From Selaginella moellendorffii (Eukaryota > Streptophyta > Lycopodiopsida > Selaginellales > Selaginellaceae): a stretch of 64,000 bases of DNA. A program made the position numbers and the translations under genes. Below are positions 34,139-45,470 of this stretch, piece by piece (within the stretch, counting starts at the first letter, position 1; every line of letters starts with the position of its first letter). The DNA is taken from the NCBI RefSeq assembly GCF_000143415.4, contig NW_003314285.1, positions 1,087,232 to 1,151,231 on the forward strand, given 5' to 3'. The notes under the pieces are model-generated. The model did no database searches. It saw only the letters and a program-made list of their open reading frames with translations, and was not told where the DNA came from.

Positions 34139-35395
34139 ATGGCAGTCACTACTGCCGTCGCCAACATACCTGTCGGGAGACATGTCTCCTATCCACTATT
34201 TTATGGTCTGAAGTCAGAAGACGCCGAGAAACATGTTGAACAGTTCCGAGAAGCAATCCGAATCAATGGCCAGACGACTGAACTTCCATACTACTTCCGA
34301 TGTACCCTTCGAAAAAGAGCCAATGAATGGGCTCAAACACTTCCTCAAAATACAAGTTTCGACGACCTCGCACTCAAGCTCGTAGACCAATTCAAGTCTT
34401 CCCTCACTCAAAGCCAACGACTTCACAAGATCCAAAAACTCAAACAGAAGTCTGGACAATCCATCGACGACTACACTCAAACCTTCACTCGACATGCCAG
34501 AAAATGCGGCAACAGTGCTACCGAAACATTACTTTACCAATGGTACATGCAAGGCCTCCGACGATCCCTCCGAGAAGTGGCAACACACATCAACGTTGCC
34601 ACTTATCTCAAACTCGCAAGAGCCCTTCAAGATGTTCAAGCTCGACGAATGACAGCACAAGTAGATGACACGGATAACTCAGATTCTGATAGCAGTTCCA
34701 ACGACGACTCCGATGATGAACTCGGAGAGAGCACCAAGTCAAAACTTCGGAAACTTAGGAAAACAATTGACAAGCTCAAGGGAAAAGCCAAGGCCGACAT
34801 CAAAGAATTTTGATCTGGAATTTGGTGTACTAAGTGCAAGAACGAAGGACATCCGGCAAGTGACTGCAAGCTCCAAATCTCCAAATGCCAGATCTGTACC
34901 AAAGAAGGTCATAACGCCAAGACTTGCAGATTTCAAAATTCTCCAGAAGTTCGACAAGTCTCGAACTATCCCCGACAGCAGTTTCGACAACCATATCCAA
35001 ATCAATACTTCGACAATTACCAGCCACCACCTCTGACAAACTGGAGACCACCAAGAAACAACTTCCAACACCAGAGTCAACAATGGAATGATCAACCTCG
35101 CTATAACAACTGCAACAATTACAACGACTACAACAACTACTACAACAATCGACAACACCCGCCGAACCGGAACTACCCAGCAAACCGAGACAACAACAAC
35201 CAAGGATACCAACAATACCCAAGATACCAGAACCCAAGATACCAAGGCCAAGGTTATCAAGACCAGGCCTACCACGACAACTACAACAACCGACCATGGC
35301 AACCTCGACTTCAAAACCAAGGCGGTCCGCCGAGACTTGGTCCACCGCCTCCTCGACAACAAGATCAGAACCAGCAGCAACCACCAACAACAAGG
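34139..35395 (+). pseudogene. Gypsy A gag: capsid and two zinc knuckles, one in-frame TGA
   Basis: Capsid-type region (34139-34810) includes FRCTLRKRANEWAQTL, DQFKSSLTQ and YTQTFTRHARKCG, typical of plant gypsy gag. A TGA at 34811-34813 interrupts the frame, which then continues without a shift into two CX2CX4HX4C knuckles (CTKCKNEGHPASDC and CQICTKEGHNAKTC) and a long Asn/Tyr/Gln-rich tail. The TGA is one transition from CGA. A read-through or splice role is possible but decay is simpler, since other stops of the same kind occur nearby. Confidence 0.85.
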
Positions 35396-38300
35396 ATGGT
35401 CGAGACCGACAAACTACCTTATGCCGACAATGACGACTCAGATCCTCAAGTCATGGCAGTACAAACCCGAGCACAAATTCGAGCAGAAAAACAACAACAA
35501 CCGGACAGAGATTCCGGAGATAGTGAAGAGAAAGGCCCTGAGAGCCCGACAAAACTCCGGGAATGGAAAAAGAAGCAGAAGTTAGCTGCCAAGATACAGC
35601 AGCAACTCGCTCTACAACCACCCGAATTAGTGATTTTAGACTCCGACAATGAAGCTCAACCATCACCAGCTCGACAACAATGCCAAGACTCAATACCAGA
35701 AAATGGACAGACAAATCGTCCAACATCGACACCGACACCAAAACACAATTCGGCAAACTTCAACAAAATCCAAGCAGTCGCAGAGACTATCCTCAACCAA
35801 AATATTCAGATCACCATCGGCCAACTGCTGAAGATTGCACCCTACCTCACCAAACAGCTCACCGATCTGACATCTGCACCGACCAACACTTTGATAGACT
35901 CGCCCACACTCAACTCGACACAGACAGCTGTTGACACATTTCGAACCGAGATTCAACCAGGCGATTGTGACAATGATGTTCCGACAATCGACCTACGACT
36001 CGACAAACATCTTGTTCGAGGAGCCATAATTGACGGCGGCTCCAGCGTTAATATTATTGAAGAAAGTCTTGTTCAACAACTCAACATCGGCCCAGTTCAC
36101 CCAGCACCTTTCAATGTCCGAATGGCCGACCACCGATCTGTTCAACCCAAAGGCATCATCCGAAAAGTCAACACCACCATTCAAGGCGTCGAAATACCAG
36201 TCAACTATGTTGTCCTCAAACTACCGGAGCAGACCGACGGATACTCAATTCTCCTCGGTCGACCTTGGCTCCGAACTGCCCAAGTTTATCAAGATTGGCC
36301 CAATGACAATCTTATCCTTCACGGACCAGACGGACCAACAACTGTGTCGACAAAAGCGACTAAATCGCTGTCCAGCCACAACCGACCTATTGACTTGGAA
36401 GAATATAATCTCGAAGATGGCCTCGACGACTATCAAGAACAACAAATTCTCACAGCCTACCCCGATCTCGAACCTTTGGCCGAGATTGACCTTTTCCGAA
36501 TTGTCGCCGACTTCCAACGAGAACGACCCCTGATTACATCAGCACTGAAAAATCCAGTCACTCGAGATACAAAACTCAAAGCGCCACCGGCATTCATAGT
36601 CGACAACCACAACAAAGTTGCCTACATTCCGTCAATTCCAGCAGACCAAAAACTCGAAAAAGTCAGCCTTGCCGACGACGGCAACGAACACTACATTGTA
36701 CTCGCCACTGACATCTCGGCAAGTTTTCAAGACAAAGGCATCAATCTTCTCCGAAAGAAGAAACACTTGTTTGCTTGGAGTTATCGAGACCTTCAGGGAG
36801 TTTCGCCAAAACTCAGCCTTCACACCATCACCCTTCTTCCAGACTCAAAACCAAGAAGACAAGCAGCCTACCGGATGAATCCGAATCTGATGGAACAAGT
36901 AAAGAAAGAACTCGACAAGCTTCTCCAAGTCGAGTACATCTACCCAATTCAGAATCCGATATGGCTTTAACCACTGGTGGTTGTACCGAAGAAAAATGGC
37001 AAACTTCGAATCTGCGTCGACTATAAACAGCTCAACGACGCCACTGAAAAAGATGTCTTCCCAATACCATTTACCGACGAAGTTCTTGACGCAGTCGCCG
37101 GACACAAGATGTATTCCTTCCTCGATGGTTTCTCCGGCTACAACCAAATTCACATCGCCGAAGAAGATCAGCACAAGACAGCATTCATCAGTCCATGGGG
37201 AGCCTATGCTTATCGACGAATGCCTTTTGGACTCTGCAACACCCCATTCACCTTCCAAAGGCTTGTTACCAACACTTTCCGAGACTACCTCACTGACTTC
37301 ATGAGAGTCTTCATGGACGACTTCAGCGTTTTCAGCTCGGAAGATCAACATCTTGAATGCCTGGAGAAATGCCTCAACAAGTGTGAGGAGAACAACATAG
37401 CACTCAACCCCGACAAATGCGCTTTCTTCGTCAAATCTGGAGTACTCCTCGGCCACGTTGTCTGCAAAGATGGCATTCTCATCGACAAAGACAAAGTTGA
37501 CGTCATCTCCAAACTTGAACCGCCGAAGAACCAGAAAGAACTTCGGCGCTTCCTTGGCAAAGTCGGATATCACCGACGATTCATCCACAAGTACGCTCAC
37601 ATTGCCAAACCACTCACCGATGGACTAAAACAAGATGCCCAATGGACATGGACGTCCAAACAGCAACAAGCATTCGACAATCTCCGACTCAAACTAACAA
37701 CAGCACCGATCCTTGCCAAGCCCGACTGGACACAAGAGTTCCACATTCATGTCGACACTTCCAACGTCGCCACTGGTGCAATTCTGAGCCAAACTCAACA
37801 CGACAACCGAGATCAACCGATCTACTACGCCAGCCGACTACTCAACCCAGCTGAACGAAATTACACCACTACCGAGAAAGAAGCTCTCGGCATGATCTAC
37901 TCACTTCAGAAGTTTCGACACTACATACTGTCAACCAAAGTCGTAATTTTTGTCGACCACAAGGCACTCCTTTACCTCATCAACAAGCCGATATTATCTG
38001 GTCGAATATCAAGATGGTTCCTTTTACTACAAGAATACAACTTTGAGATTGTCCACAAACCTGGCAAAAATCACGAGCAAGCAGATTATCTCAGCCAGAT
38101 CACCACCGGTGATAAACCCGAAAGACTTACCGATGACTTACCCGACTCAAACCTATTCCGAGTTTCAATACCAGAAACCTGGCTCGACGACGTCTTCAGT
38201 TACTTGCACTCAGCAAAAGTTCCAGATCAGTACACTACGTCCAACCAAAAGAAGACTTTTGTTGCTAAAACCCGACGATACTCAGTCATCGGAGGCACTC

Positions 38301-39592
38301 TCTACAAACTAGGAATTGACAACATTCTTCGCCGATGCATCAAGCCGCCAACCACAACTCAAATCGTCAAGGAAGCTCATGATGGACCTTCCGGCGGACA
38401 CTTCGCCGCTGACACCACAACTCGGAAGATTCTTCAAGCCGGCCTCTGGTGGCCGACACTCTGGCATGACACTGAAGAATTCTGCAAACGCTGCGACACA
38501 TGTCAAAGACACCGACTACCGCCGAAAACTCAGACTCAACAACTCAACCCAACATTCCCAATGGCACCATTTCAGAAATGGGGACTTGACTTCATCGGAC
38601 CCCAAGTCAGCACCCGTCGACGAAATCAGTACATCATTGTCGCCACCGATTACACTACCAAGTGGGCCGAAGCAATACCTCTCCGACATGCCACAGTGAA
38701 AGCAACAGCAACCTTCATCTACGAAAATATCATCACTTGTTTCGGCACACCACTCGAACTTGTCACCAACAGAGGCACCCACTTCATCAACCAAACAATC
38801 GAACATCTCGCCACCGAGTTCAAAATCCAACACAAAACGTCGACACCATACTATCCTCAAGGCAATGGTCAAGCAGAAGCAACGAACAAAACACTAAAGA
38901 CCATCCTCAAAAAAGTCATCAACGATTCCGGCAAAGACTGGGACGACAAACTTCTCGACGTACTTTGGGCCTATCGCACTGCGTATAAAGTCACCACTGA
39001 CATGATGCCATTCAAACTCGCCTTTGGAACAGAAGCCATCACACCAATTGAATTCATCGTCCCAAGCATGCGAGTCACCGTCAAGTATAATCTCGACACC
39101 CGACATGCAGTTCGAGAAAGGCTTCAGCAACTCGAACATCTCAACGAACTCCGACTCAACGCCCTCTGGACACTTCATGCCATCCAAAAACAGAGAAAAG
39201 CTCGGCACGACCGACAAGCATCCCGGCATAACATTCCCAAATACAGCGTCGACGACCATGTTCTCTGGTACCAAGGACCCATCGGCAAACTTGGCCGAAA
39301 ACTCCACACCAACTGGCAAGGACCTTTCAAAATCATTGAACTATACCCCAACGGCACTGCCAAAGCCAGCACACTCGCCGAAGACTTCACTGAGATCGTC
39401 AACCTCAACAAGCTTCGACCATATCACGTCAACATATTCAACATCAGCACCTCAACAAATTTCAGACCCAAACCGACAAACACCCCAAAACCAACAATCA
39501 ACACTCACCCCAATAGACAAACTTTAACTCAAATCAGTTCGATACAACTCAACTCAACTCAACACGAACTCATCCACCAACTTCAGCAATAA
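35396..39592 (+). pseudogene. Gypsy A pol: PR-RT-RNase H-IN, one stop and a lost integrase Asp
   Basis: Same frame as gag, open except for TAA at 36968-36970 where RT begins. Protease: IIDGGSSVNII. Reverse transcriptase: VPKKNGKLRICVDY, YRRMPFGLCNTP, FMDDFSVF. RNase H: HVDTSN, EKEALG, FVDHKAL. Integrase zinc finger: His-His-Cys-Cys with CKRCDTCQRH. Catalytic core: VATDYTTKW, then LVTNRGTHF, where the second catalytic Asp is Asn, and GQAEATNKTLK with the Glu present. The end has a GRKLHTNWQGPFK module and no chromodomain. With the stop and the altered integrase residue this copy should not move by itself. Confidence 0.93.
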
Positions 39593-39842
39593 ACAGCAGC
39601 AAAAATCTGTAAGTCCCAAGCTACCGTTGGATCAACGCCACCTAAGCAAATATCAACAGTTGAACTTGAGTTAACTTCATCACCAATATCCACCATTGAT
39701 TTGCAATCAAGCCAAATCAAACCACATCAATTCCGTCAACAAATCTCGACCGTTCATCACCAGCAATCGAGCGCCGCACGATCAGCCAACCAACAGTTAC
39801 AGGTTTCAAGAACCCTAACGGGGCGATCACTTCGATCGCAGA

Positions 39843-41841
39843 AAATGAAGAGAAAGATGCCAGCTCATCCACCCCGACACCTCAGATACGTCATACACCA
39901 TATTCCTAGGCTTCCCAGCAACGACACAACCACCTGGCTCAAGGACCACGGATTCGAGCTCCTCCACAAGGCCTTTTCAACACACCCTGATCAAAAACTA
40001 GCGAGGAAACTGGCCGCCTCCTTCAACCCCAAGAACAGCACCATAACCGACGGCACCAACGAGATCACCCTCAGCCCAGCAAGAATCGCCTCTGCTTTCA
40101 AAATCTCCAACAAGGGCTGCTCAAATTTTCAGGAGAAGTTCCACAGCAAATCATCAAGGCCAATCGAGAAATTACCGGTGAGCTCACATGGGAGGACATT
40201 GAGGAGCAGCATATGGATCGACTCAAAGCCCTCCTCCTCTACTATGAACTTCGCCCAACAGATCGCACCATCGGCAAGCGCACAGCAGAAGTCTACGGAG
40301 CTCTACTCGACGGCAAACGTGTGAACGTGGCTCATCATCTCCACGAGCTCCTTCTCAAGCTTCTCGACCACGCCATCCTCGCCACACTCAACAAGAAGAC
40401 CATGCACACAGTAATCTTCCCACTGCTGATCGCTCTACACCAAGCTCTTCCCAACAAGCAACCGTGGACAACCCAAACGAACTCCACAGAACAAAGCGAC
40501 AGCTCCGAAGAACACTCAGAATCAGAAGGAGCAACTCCCAGCAAGAAACCGAAGCCAGCATCTCAACAATCAGGCTCAACTCACTCCAACAACACCAGCT
40601 CCAGCAACAAACACTCCAACAATTCAACTCCACTTCGCTGCCGCTTCACACGCAAAACACCAGCGAATCCAGCTCCCAAACCGCTGATCCGAGAGCACCT
40701 CATCATCAGCGACAAGGAACACAACTCACACCACCATCAACAATCACCCCAGAGCCCGCATCCACTCGAATCAGCCCCAAAACCGACAACTTCTCACAAA
40801 CACATCAATATCGCCAAAGAAAAACGTCAGCTGATCGCTCAGAACTCAATTTCTACACCAACTGAGAACAACATTCTCAACGCCCCGACCTCCTTGACAC
40901 GTTCTACAAAAGAAAACATTGACTACCTTCGCCAATCACTTGAAGAACACGCAACCATGTCTCCTCCAGCAAATACCACGACTAGCATTCACAAAAATTC
41001 CGCCCCTTCAACAAAATTCCAAGCGAAAAATTTCTCAACGGATAAATTAATTTCAGCGCCACATCTGGGCCGTTCATCCACCATCAAACTGAAAAGCTCA
41101 TCTCCAACCACCTCAAAGAATCTGGCCCAACCACGTCACCCACATCCAACGAAGCAGATTCAGCCTCCAGCAACTTCAACTCCCGGGACCAAGAACAGAG
41201 CGAACCCTAGCGAGAAACACCAGGATCACCGAGCAGGAGCAGGAGCAGCAACCATGCCTCAGCCACAGAGTCAGGTACACCGTGATTATGACGAGATCAG
41301 GAAGGAGTACGAAGATAAACTTCACGACCCAAGCTACTGCACCCTCAAGTTGTTTGAAGCCCTGGATCAACGCATGCACCGTGAGCAAGCAAACTACTTC
41401 CCAACACCAGCCGACATTGCACAGCATCTTCTCAAGCAAGACTCCTTCATATACACCCGGGGAGCGATCAAGAAGGAATTTTATGAGCCTTTAAACCACC
41501 AGCTGGATACTCAGATTGAAGAGATGAAGCAGATCCGCACTGACCTCTGGGACATCAGGAAGATCGTCTCCAAGCAGCCATCAACCCCATCAGCAGCTCA
41601 CGAATTCACCTACAAATTCAAATATGAAGAGCTCAACACCCGCTACCGGAAACTCGAGGATGATCATACCGCCCTGCTAGCTGAGGTAGCCGACCTCCAG
41701 GAAGATGGGACAGATCCACCAGACAGTGTCCCTAACCATGAGCTTACACTCCCACAGCAAAAACGTCGCCTCTATCGACTTGAACAGCAGCAACAACAAG
41801 CGATGGAAACTGACTATGTTCGCACCGAGGATGGTGTCTAG
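39843..41841 (+). pseudogene. Extra ORF of gypsy A in the env position, one frameshift
   Basis: After pol, a sense-strand frame opens at 39843 (MKRKMPAHPPRH), shifts once near 40120-40135, and continues to a stop at 41839-41841, for roughly 665 residues. The first third resembles the non-envelope domain found in extra ORFs of plant retroelements (TLSPARIASAFKISNKG; YYELRPTDRTIGKRTAEVYG; VNVAHHLHELLLKLLDHAI). The middle is a long Ser/Thr/Pro/His/Asn-rich linker. The end is a charged helical region with probable coiled coil (LNTRYRKLEDDHTALLAEVADLQ). No signal peptide or membrane segment is visible, so it is not a classical envelope. Function unknown. Confidence 0.75.
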
Positions 41842-41860
41842 TTCTGTCAGGGGAGCAGAA

Positions 41861-42155
41861 TGTAGCAACCAAAAACCCAGGTTCAGGGGACTTCGACTTT
41901 GAACTCAGGGCTGCATCGGAGCCATAGATTAAATCATGCACAGCATATAGTATATGCTAGCAGTTAGAACCGCTAGCCTTTCAAAAGGGGGAATCCGAAT
42001 TGTGGATCCCTATCTTCATTCCATTGTTTTTTTTATCAATACACAGCATTCTTTTACTCGTGCTTCTTCTCTGCCCTTAGAGATCGGGCCCTTTTCTCTT
42101 TTGTTTTCTTACTAACAATAGATTTCCAGCGAAGAAGAGTTTTCACACCTCTTCA
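41861..42155 (+). repeat. 3' LTR of gypsy A
   Basis: Uninterrupted 295-bp LTR from TGTAGCAACC to CCTCTTCA, preceded by a purine-rich tract (GGGGAGCAGAA) at 41849-41860 that serves as the polypurine tract, and followed by TTCTT. Confidence 0.95.
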
Positions 42156-42477
42156 TTCTTGGAAGAATACCAAGTGGATTAGATGCAGCTTAAGGTACAG
42201 CTCACGTTGATCATTTGTGGACCAGAATCAATAAATGTCTGCTAGTTCTGGGAAATTGAGAATGAAACATCTGAAATGTTTCCACTGATGTATTTTAGAT
42301 TGTCTGAACTCCTTATGCCATGTATTCTGTTCTTTTGTACTTTATAGTCAAGTAGAACCAAGAAGTTTAGACCTTTACAAACAAATGCAAGGCAATTAGA
42401 AATAGCACCTGCTCAAACCTTGCCAATTACCCACAAATGGAATCGGGGGAGTACTTTGGACCAAGCCATTACTCACT

Positions 42478-42699
42478 TTGAAGCGAATTCCCAAGACAAA
42501 GGACCATGAATCTACATATATCTTTCCACTCCTTTCTCTTATCTCCCATTTCTCTTCTTCTCAATCTCCAAAATCGAAAGGAATTCCATGGACCAGCTCG
42601 CCAGCCACAATCCTGGCCAACACCACGCCGCTCGTCAATATCTGGGGGATTCATCACGACCCGGCCCAGAGTCCTGAGCAGCAATCGCAACGAATATGA
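42478..42699 (+). pseudogene. Chimeric P450 remnant, copy 1
   Basis: A P450 5' leader and start region (TTTCTCTTATCT...CTTCTTCTCAAT, then CCATGGA) is fused directly to an exon-2 fragment encoding NTTPLVNIWGIHHDPA. Everything between is deleted. In this copy the exon-2 part is frameshifted relative to the ATG at 42588. The same remnant is at 52409-52600 in copy 2, so it existed before the segmental duplication. Confidence 0.85.
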
Positions 42700-42932
42700 C
42701 CAAGCATTGTTAAGAGCCCTAAAAACTAAAAATAAACCTTTTATTGTACGGCAAGGCGCAGCAGCTTCCAAGGCCAAGGTGTGGAAGGCACAGTAGAGGC
42801 AATCCAAGGCTCCAAGGCGAGGTGTGGCATCATTCGATTTGAGTTTGCAACCTGATTTTTAAGCTTAATGCCCTTTTTAAGCTTAGAGATTTTAAGAAGC
42901 TAAACATTTGCCATAGAGCGTTTAAACCTTTT

Positions 42933-43785
42933 TGTAAGCTCTTGAGTTTGGACTTCCCGGGAGGTCACTCAGCCCAGTACTATTCAAACCCAAGGACACT
43001 TAACCCCAAGTATCCCAAGACCCTTAATCGATTAGAAAAGGGGGTGCACTCTTATTCATGAGCCCTTTCCCTCTATATTTGAACCCCATGGACCGTCTCT
43101 CAAGTCATTCTCTTTGGTTGCTTACAATCTACCACGCTTCCCTGCAAGTTCACACTCTCGTGAACAAAAGCTGAGAGCCATAGCTCTCCCGAGAGCCCCG
43201 CTCTCTTGACACCCTACCCCTTGGGTCGAGCCCAGCAAGAACAAATTGGACTAGCCATCCCAAGACCCTTAATCAATTAGAAAAGGGGGTGCACTCTTAT
43301 TCATGGGCCCTTTCCCTCTATATTTGAACCCCATGGACCGTCTCTCAAGTCATTCTCTTTGGTTGCTTACAATCCACCACGCTTCCCTGCAAGTTCACAC
43401 TCTCATGAACAGAAGCTGAGAGCTATAGCTCTCCCGAAAGCCCCGCTCTCTTGACACCCTACCCCTTGGGTCAAGCCCAGCAAGAACAAATTGGACCAGC
43501 CAGATGTCAATCAACATGTGGTGTGATTCCCCTAGCCAACCAACAAAGTTGGACCTAACAGAGTCAGACCTGAGACCGCTCTGATACCAAATGTAAGTTC
43601 CTAAGTTTGGACTTCCCGGGAGGTCACCTAGCCTAGTATTATTCAAACCCAAGGACGCTTAACCCCAATTATCTGAAAACCCTTAACCGATTGGAAAAGG
43701 GGGTGCATTCTTATTCATAGGCCCTTTCCCTCTATATTTGAACCCCATGGACCATCTCTCAAGTTGTTCTCTTTAGTTGCTTACA
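42933..43785 (-). mobile_element. TRIM retroelement, TSD CTTTT, with partial internal LTR
   Basis: LTRs of 194 bp each at 42933-43126 and 43592-43785 begin TGTAAG and end CTTACA. CTTTT flanks both sides (42928-42932, 43786-43790). Next to the right LTR, GCTCTGATACCA at 43579-43590 is the exact reverse complement of the tRNA-iMet-type primer site TGGTATCAGAGC, so the element is read on the minus strand. There is no coding capacity. The interior is enlarged by a 245-bp offset duplication that adds a partial third LTR (43258-43371). The empty site is visible near 52828. The LTRs differ at about 21 of 194 sites. Confidence 0.95.
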
Positions 43786-43885
43786 CTTTTGACGTGCTCA
43801 ACAGTCTATAAAGGTAAAGCCTGTTAGTGAAGTTGCAGAACTAGCCACCTGAGATAAAACAAATGTTCATTGGTAGTATCCAAGC

Positions 43886-44187
43886 ATAATATAAAAGCTA
43901 GATTTAAACCAAAATCCCAAATCCTAACACTTTTCAAAAACAATCAAACCCACCTTTCATTTCCACTAATGTGAGTGGATGAAATATGGAAAGAGAATAC
44001 AAGAAATGTGCATATTAATTAACCCAAAAACCCTAGCTTATATATAGGAGTGAGTAATCCAATTTGAAACCAATATGATGCCTACCAAAATCTCATTATA
44101 CTAATATTAGTATATGGCATCTTAGCATAATAGCACTTGGACCTCACAATAATATTTTAATTTCTAAATAAATAGTTTAAATTATTA
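43886..44187. other. Intergenic, nothing recognised
   Basis: AT-rich sequence beyond the right edge of the segmental duplication. No gene, RNA or repeat is supported. Confidence 0.5.
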
Positions 44188-44456
44188 GTTTGCTTAAGCA
44201 AACCTGTAGAGGACTAAGATGGTAGTGGATATACTTAGAATATACTTGGATATTCTATGATATTCTATCATCTAACCAGTTATTATTCATTTAGATTAAT
44301 CTTGTATTGATAATTTATAAACTTTCTTAAATCCTTTCTAGCAATAAGATTAATCTTGTATTTATAAATTACAAACATGCTTATAATTATAAATTTTATT
44401 TGATCATTTAGATTAATAAGTAAAAATAACACTACTATTAAGCAAACCAAGTGTTG
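44188..44456 (+). repeat. MITE-like repeat, copy 2
   Basis: Collinear with 8271-8573, sharing both ends (TTTGCTTAAGCAAACCTGTAG and AAGCAAACCAAGTGTTG) and the central AT-rich blocks. Slightly shorter than copy 1. No coding capacity. Confidence 0.6.
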
Positions 44457-44943
44457 CTACATGCAAGGCATAGCAATTTATTTATAATATTATAATTTAC
44501 TTATTTATTTTAATATTATTTATAATTCAGTTTGGAGATTTGTAAAACAACTGCTTAGTAGCTATGTAAGAAGTAACATTTTGAAGAACATATAAGTAAG
44601 AACAATAGTAAAACTCTTGCTTTTACAATCCCAGCTCAAATAAATTCTTGCATTGACTATCATTTGGAATGGGATGAATTAAAGTTCTTCTCTAAAGAAT
44701 AACATTCCAACACACTCTAAACAATAATTACAATCACAAATATAAATAAGATGAGCTCCATAACCTCTCAAGCATACCAAGCAAAGCTGTTACTTCTTTC
44801 ATTGCTCTTTAACTCCCAAGGAGTTCACAGGTCCCCTAGACAAACAAAACATTAGATTTGATTTTCAGCGTGCTTAAGCTTGAAGGTGAAAATAATTCCA
44901 GACCTATCTCATATCTGCTTCACCTTGATTCACCATAATATAC
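44457..44943. other. Intergenic, nothing recognised
   Basis: AT-rich sequence between the MITE-like repeat and the BED-like relic. No supported feature. Confidence 0.5.
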
Positions 44944-45470
44944 TTGCCAGTAGTGAAATTAGCCGAAGCAGTTTCATACTACGAATATATTAGCATAATA
45001 TACGTAATTAAAGTAAATCCAAATTTTGGGAACCAGCGTGGTGGTGATGAGCAGCTAGGGCGCCAACAGGCACAGGGGCGTGGCGCTGGCGGAGAGTGGC
45101 AACAGGCTGGGCGTGGCACCGGCGGCAGTGAGGAGCAGCAACAAGGAGCGGGCGGCAACGAGGAGCGGGCTGAAGCTGAAGCACAACCACAGCAGGCACA
45201 GACAGGGGGCGGGGATCCGAAACCAGATGACCCTGTGTCTAAGTTTACCTTTAAGGACGACAACAGAGAATACAGGTGCGTGTACTGCAGAGCCGAATTT
45301 GTAAGACGCGTCCACGGAGAATCAGAGTGAGGAACCATGTTATGATCACAGACTGTAGTGAATGGTTGCGGTGCAAACAAGATCTCGAGCATAGGTTTGA
45401 AGCTTTGAACTTACTCTGCCGCGAGGAAGTGCGAGAATACGGCTATAGTCTACCACATTAAATGGTTTCC
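44944..45470 (+). pseudogene. BED-type zinc-finger ORF remnant, possibly hAT-derived
   Basis: A Gln/Gly-rich stretch (QQAQGRGAGGEWQQAGRG) leads into a finger start FKDDNREYRCVYCRAEF with a CxxC pair. After a frameshift near 45310 the sequence resumes as RIRVRNHVMITDCSEWLRCKQ, where the expected His and trailing residues of a BED finger lie. BED fingers of this layout sit at the N-terminus of plant hAT-type transposases and relatives. No DDE or hAT dimerisation region follows in frame, so this is a relic. Further weak fragments (for example at 45690-45790) may belong to it. Confidence 0.45.

Larger units (their letters stand above)
30428..42155 (+). mobile_element. Ty3/gypsy retrotransposon, family A, complete, TSD TTCTT
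   Basis: Both LTRs start TGTAGCAACC and end CCTCTTCA; each is 295 bp once the nested insertion in the 5' LTR is removed (5' LTR 30428-31862, 3' LTR 41861-42155). TTCTT flanks the element at 30423-30427 and 42156-42160, and the paralogous site near 52040 is empty. A primer-site candidate TGGCGACCACGGC starts at 31865. Order: gag extension, gag with two zinc knuckles, protease, RT, RNase H, integrase, then an extra ORF. There is no chromodomain. FMDDFSVF in RT, the pol order and the extra 3' ORF suggest the Athila/Tat branch. LTRs differ at 8 of 287 compared sites, all transitions. Confidence 0.95.

Noticed and set aside
34739-35393. Minus-strand frames rich in Val and Leu
   Set aside because: Antisense of the Asn/Tyr/Thr/Gln-rich gag tail of gypsy A.
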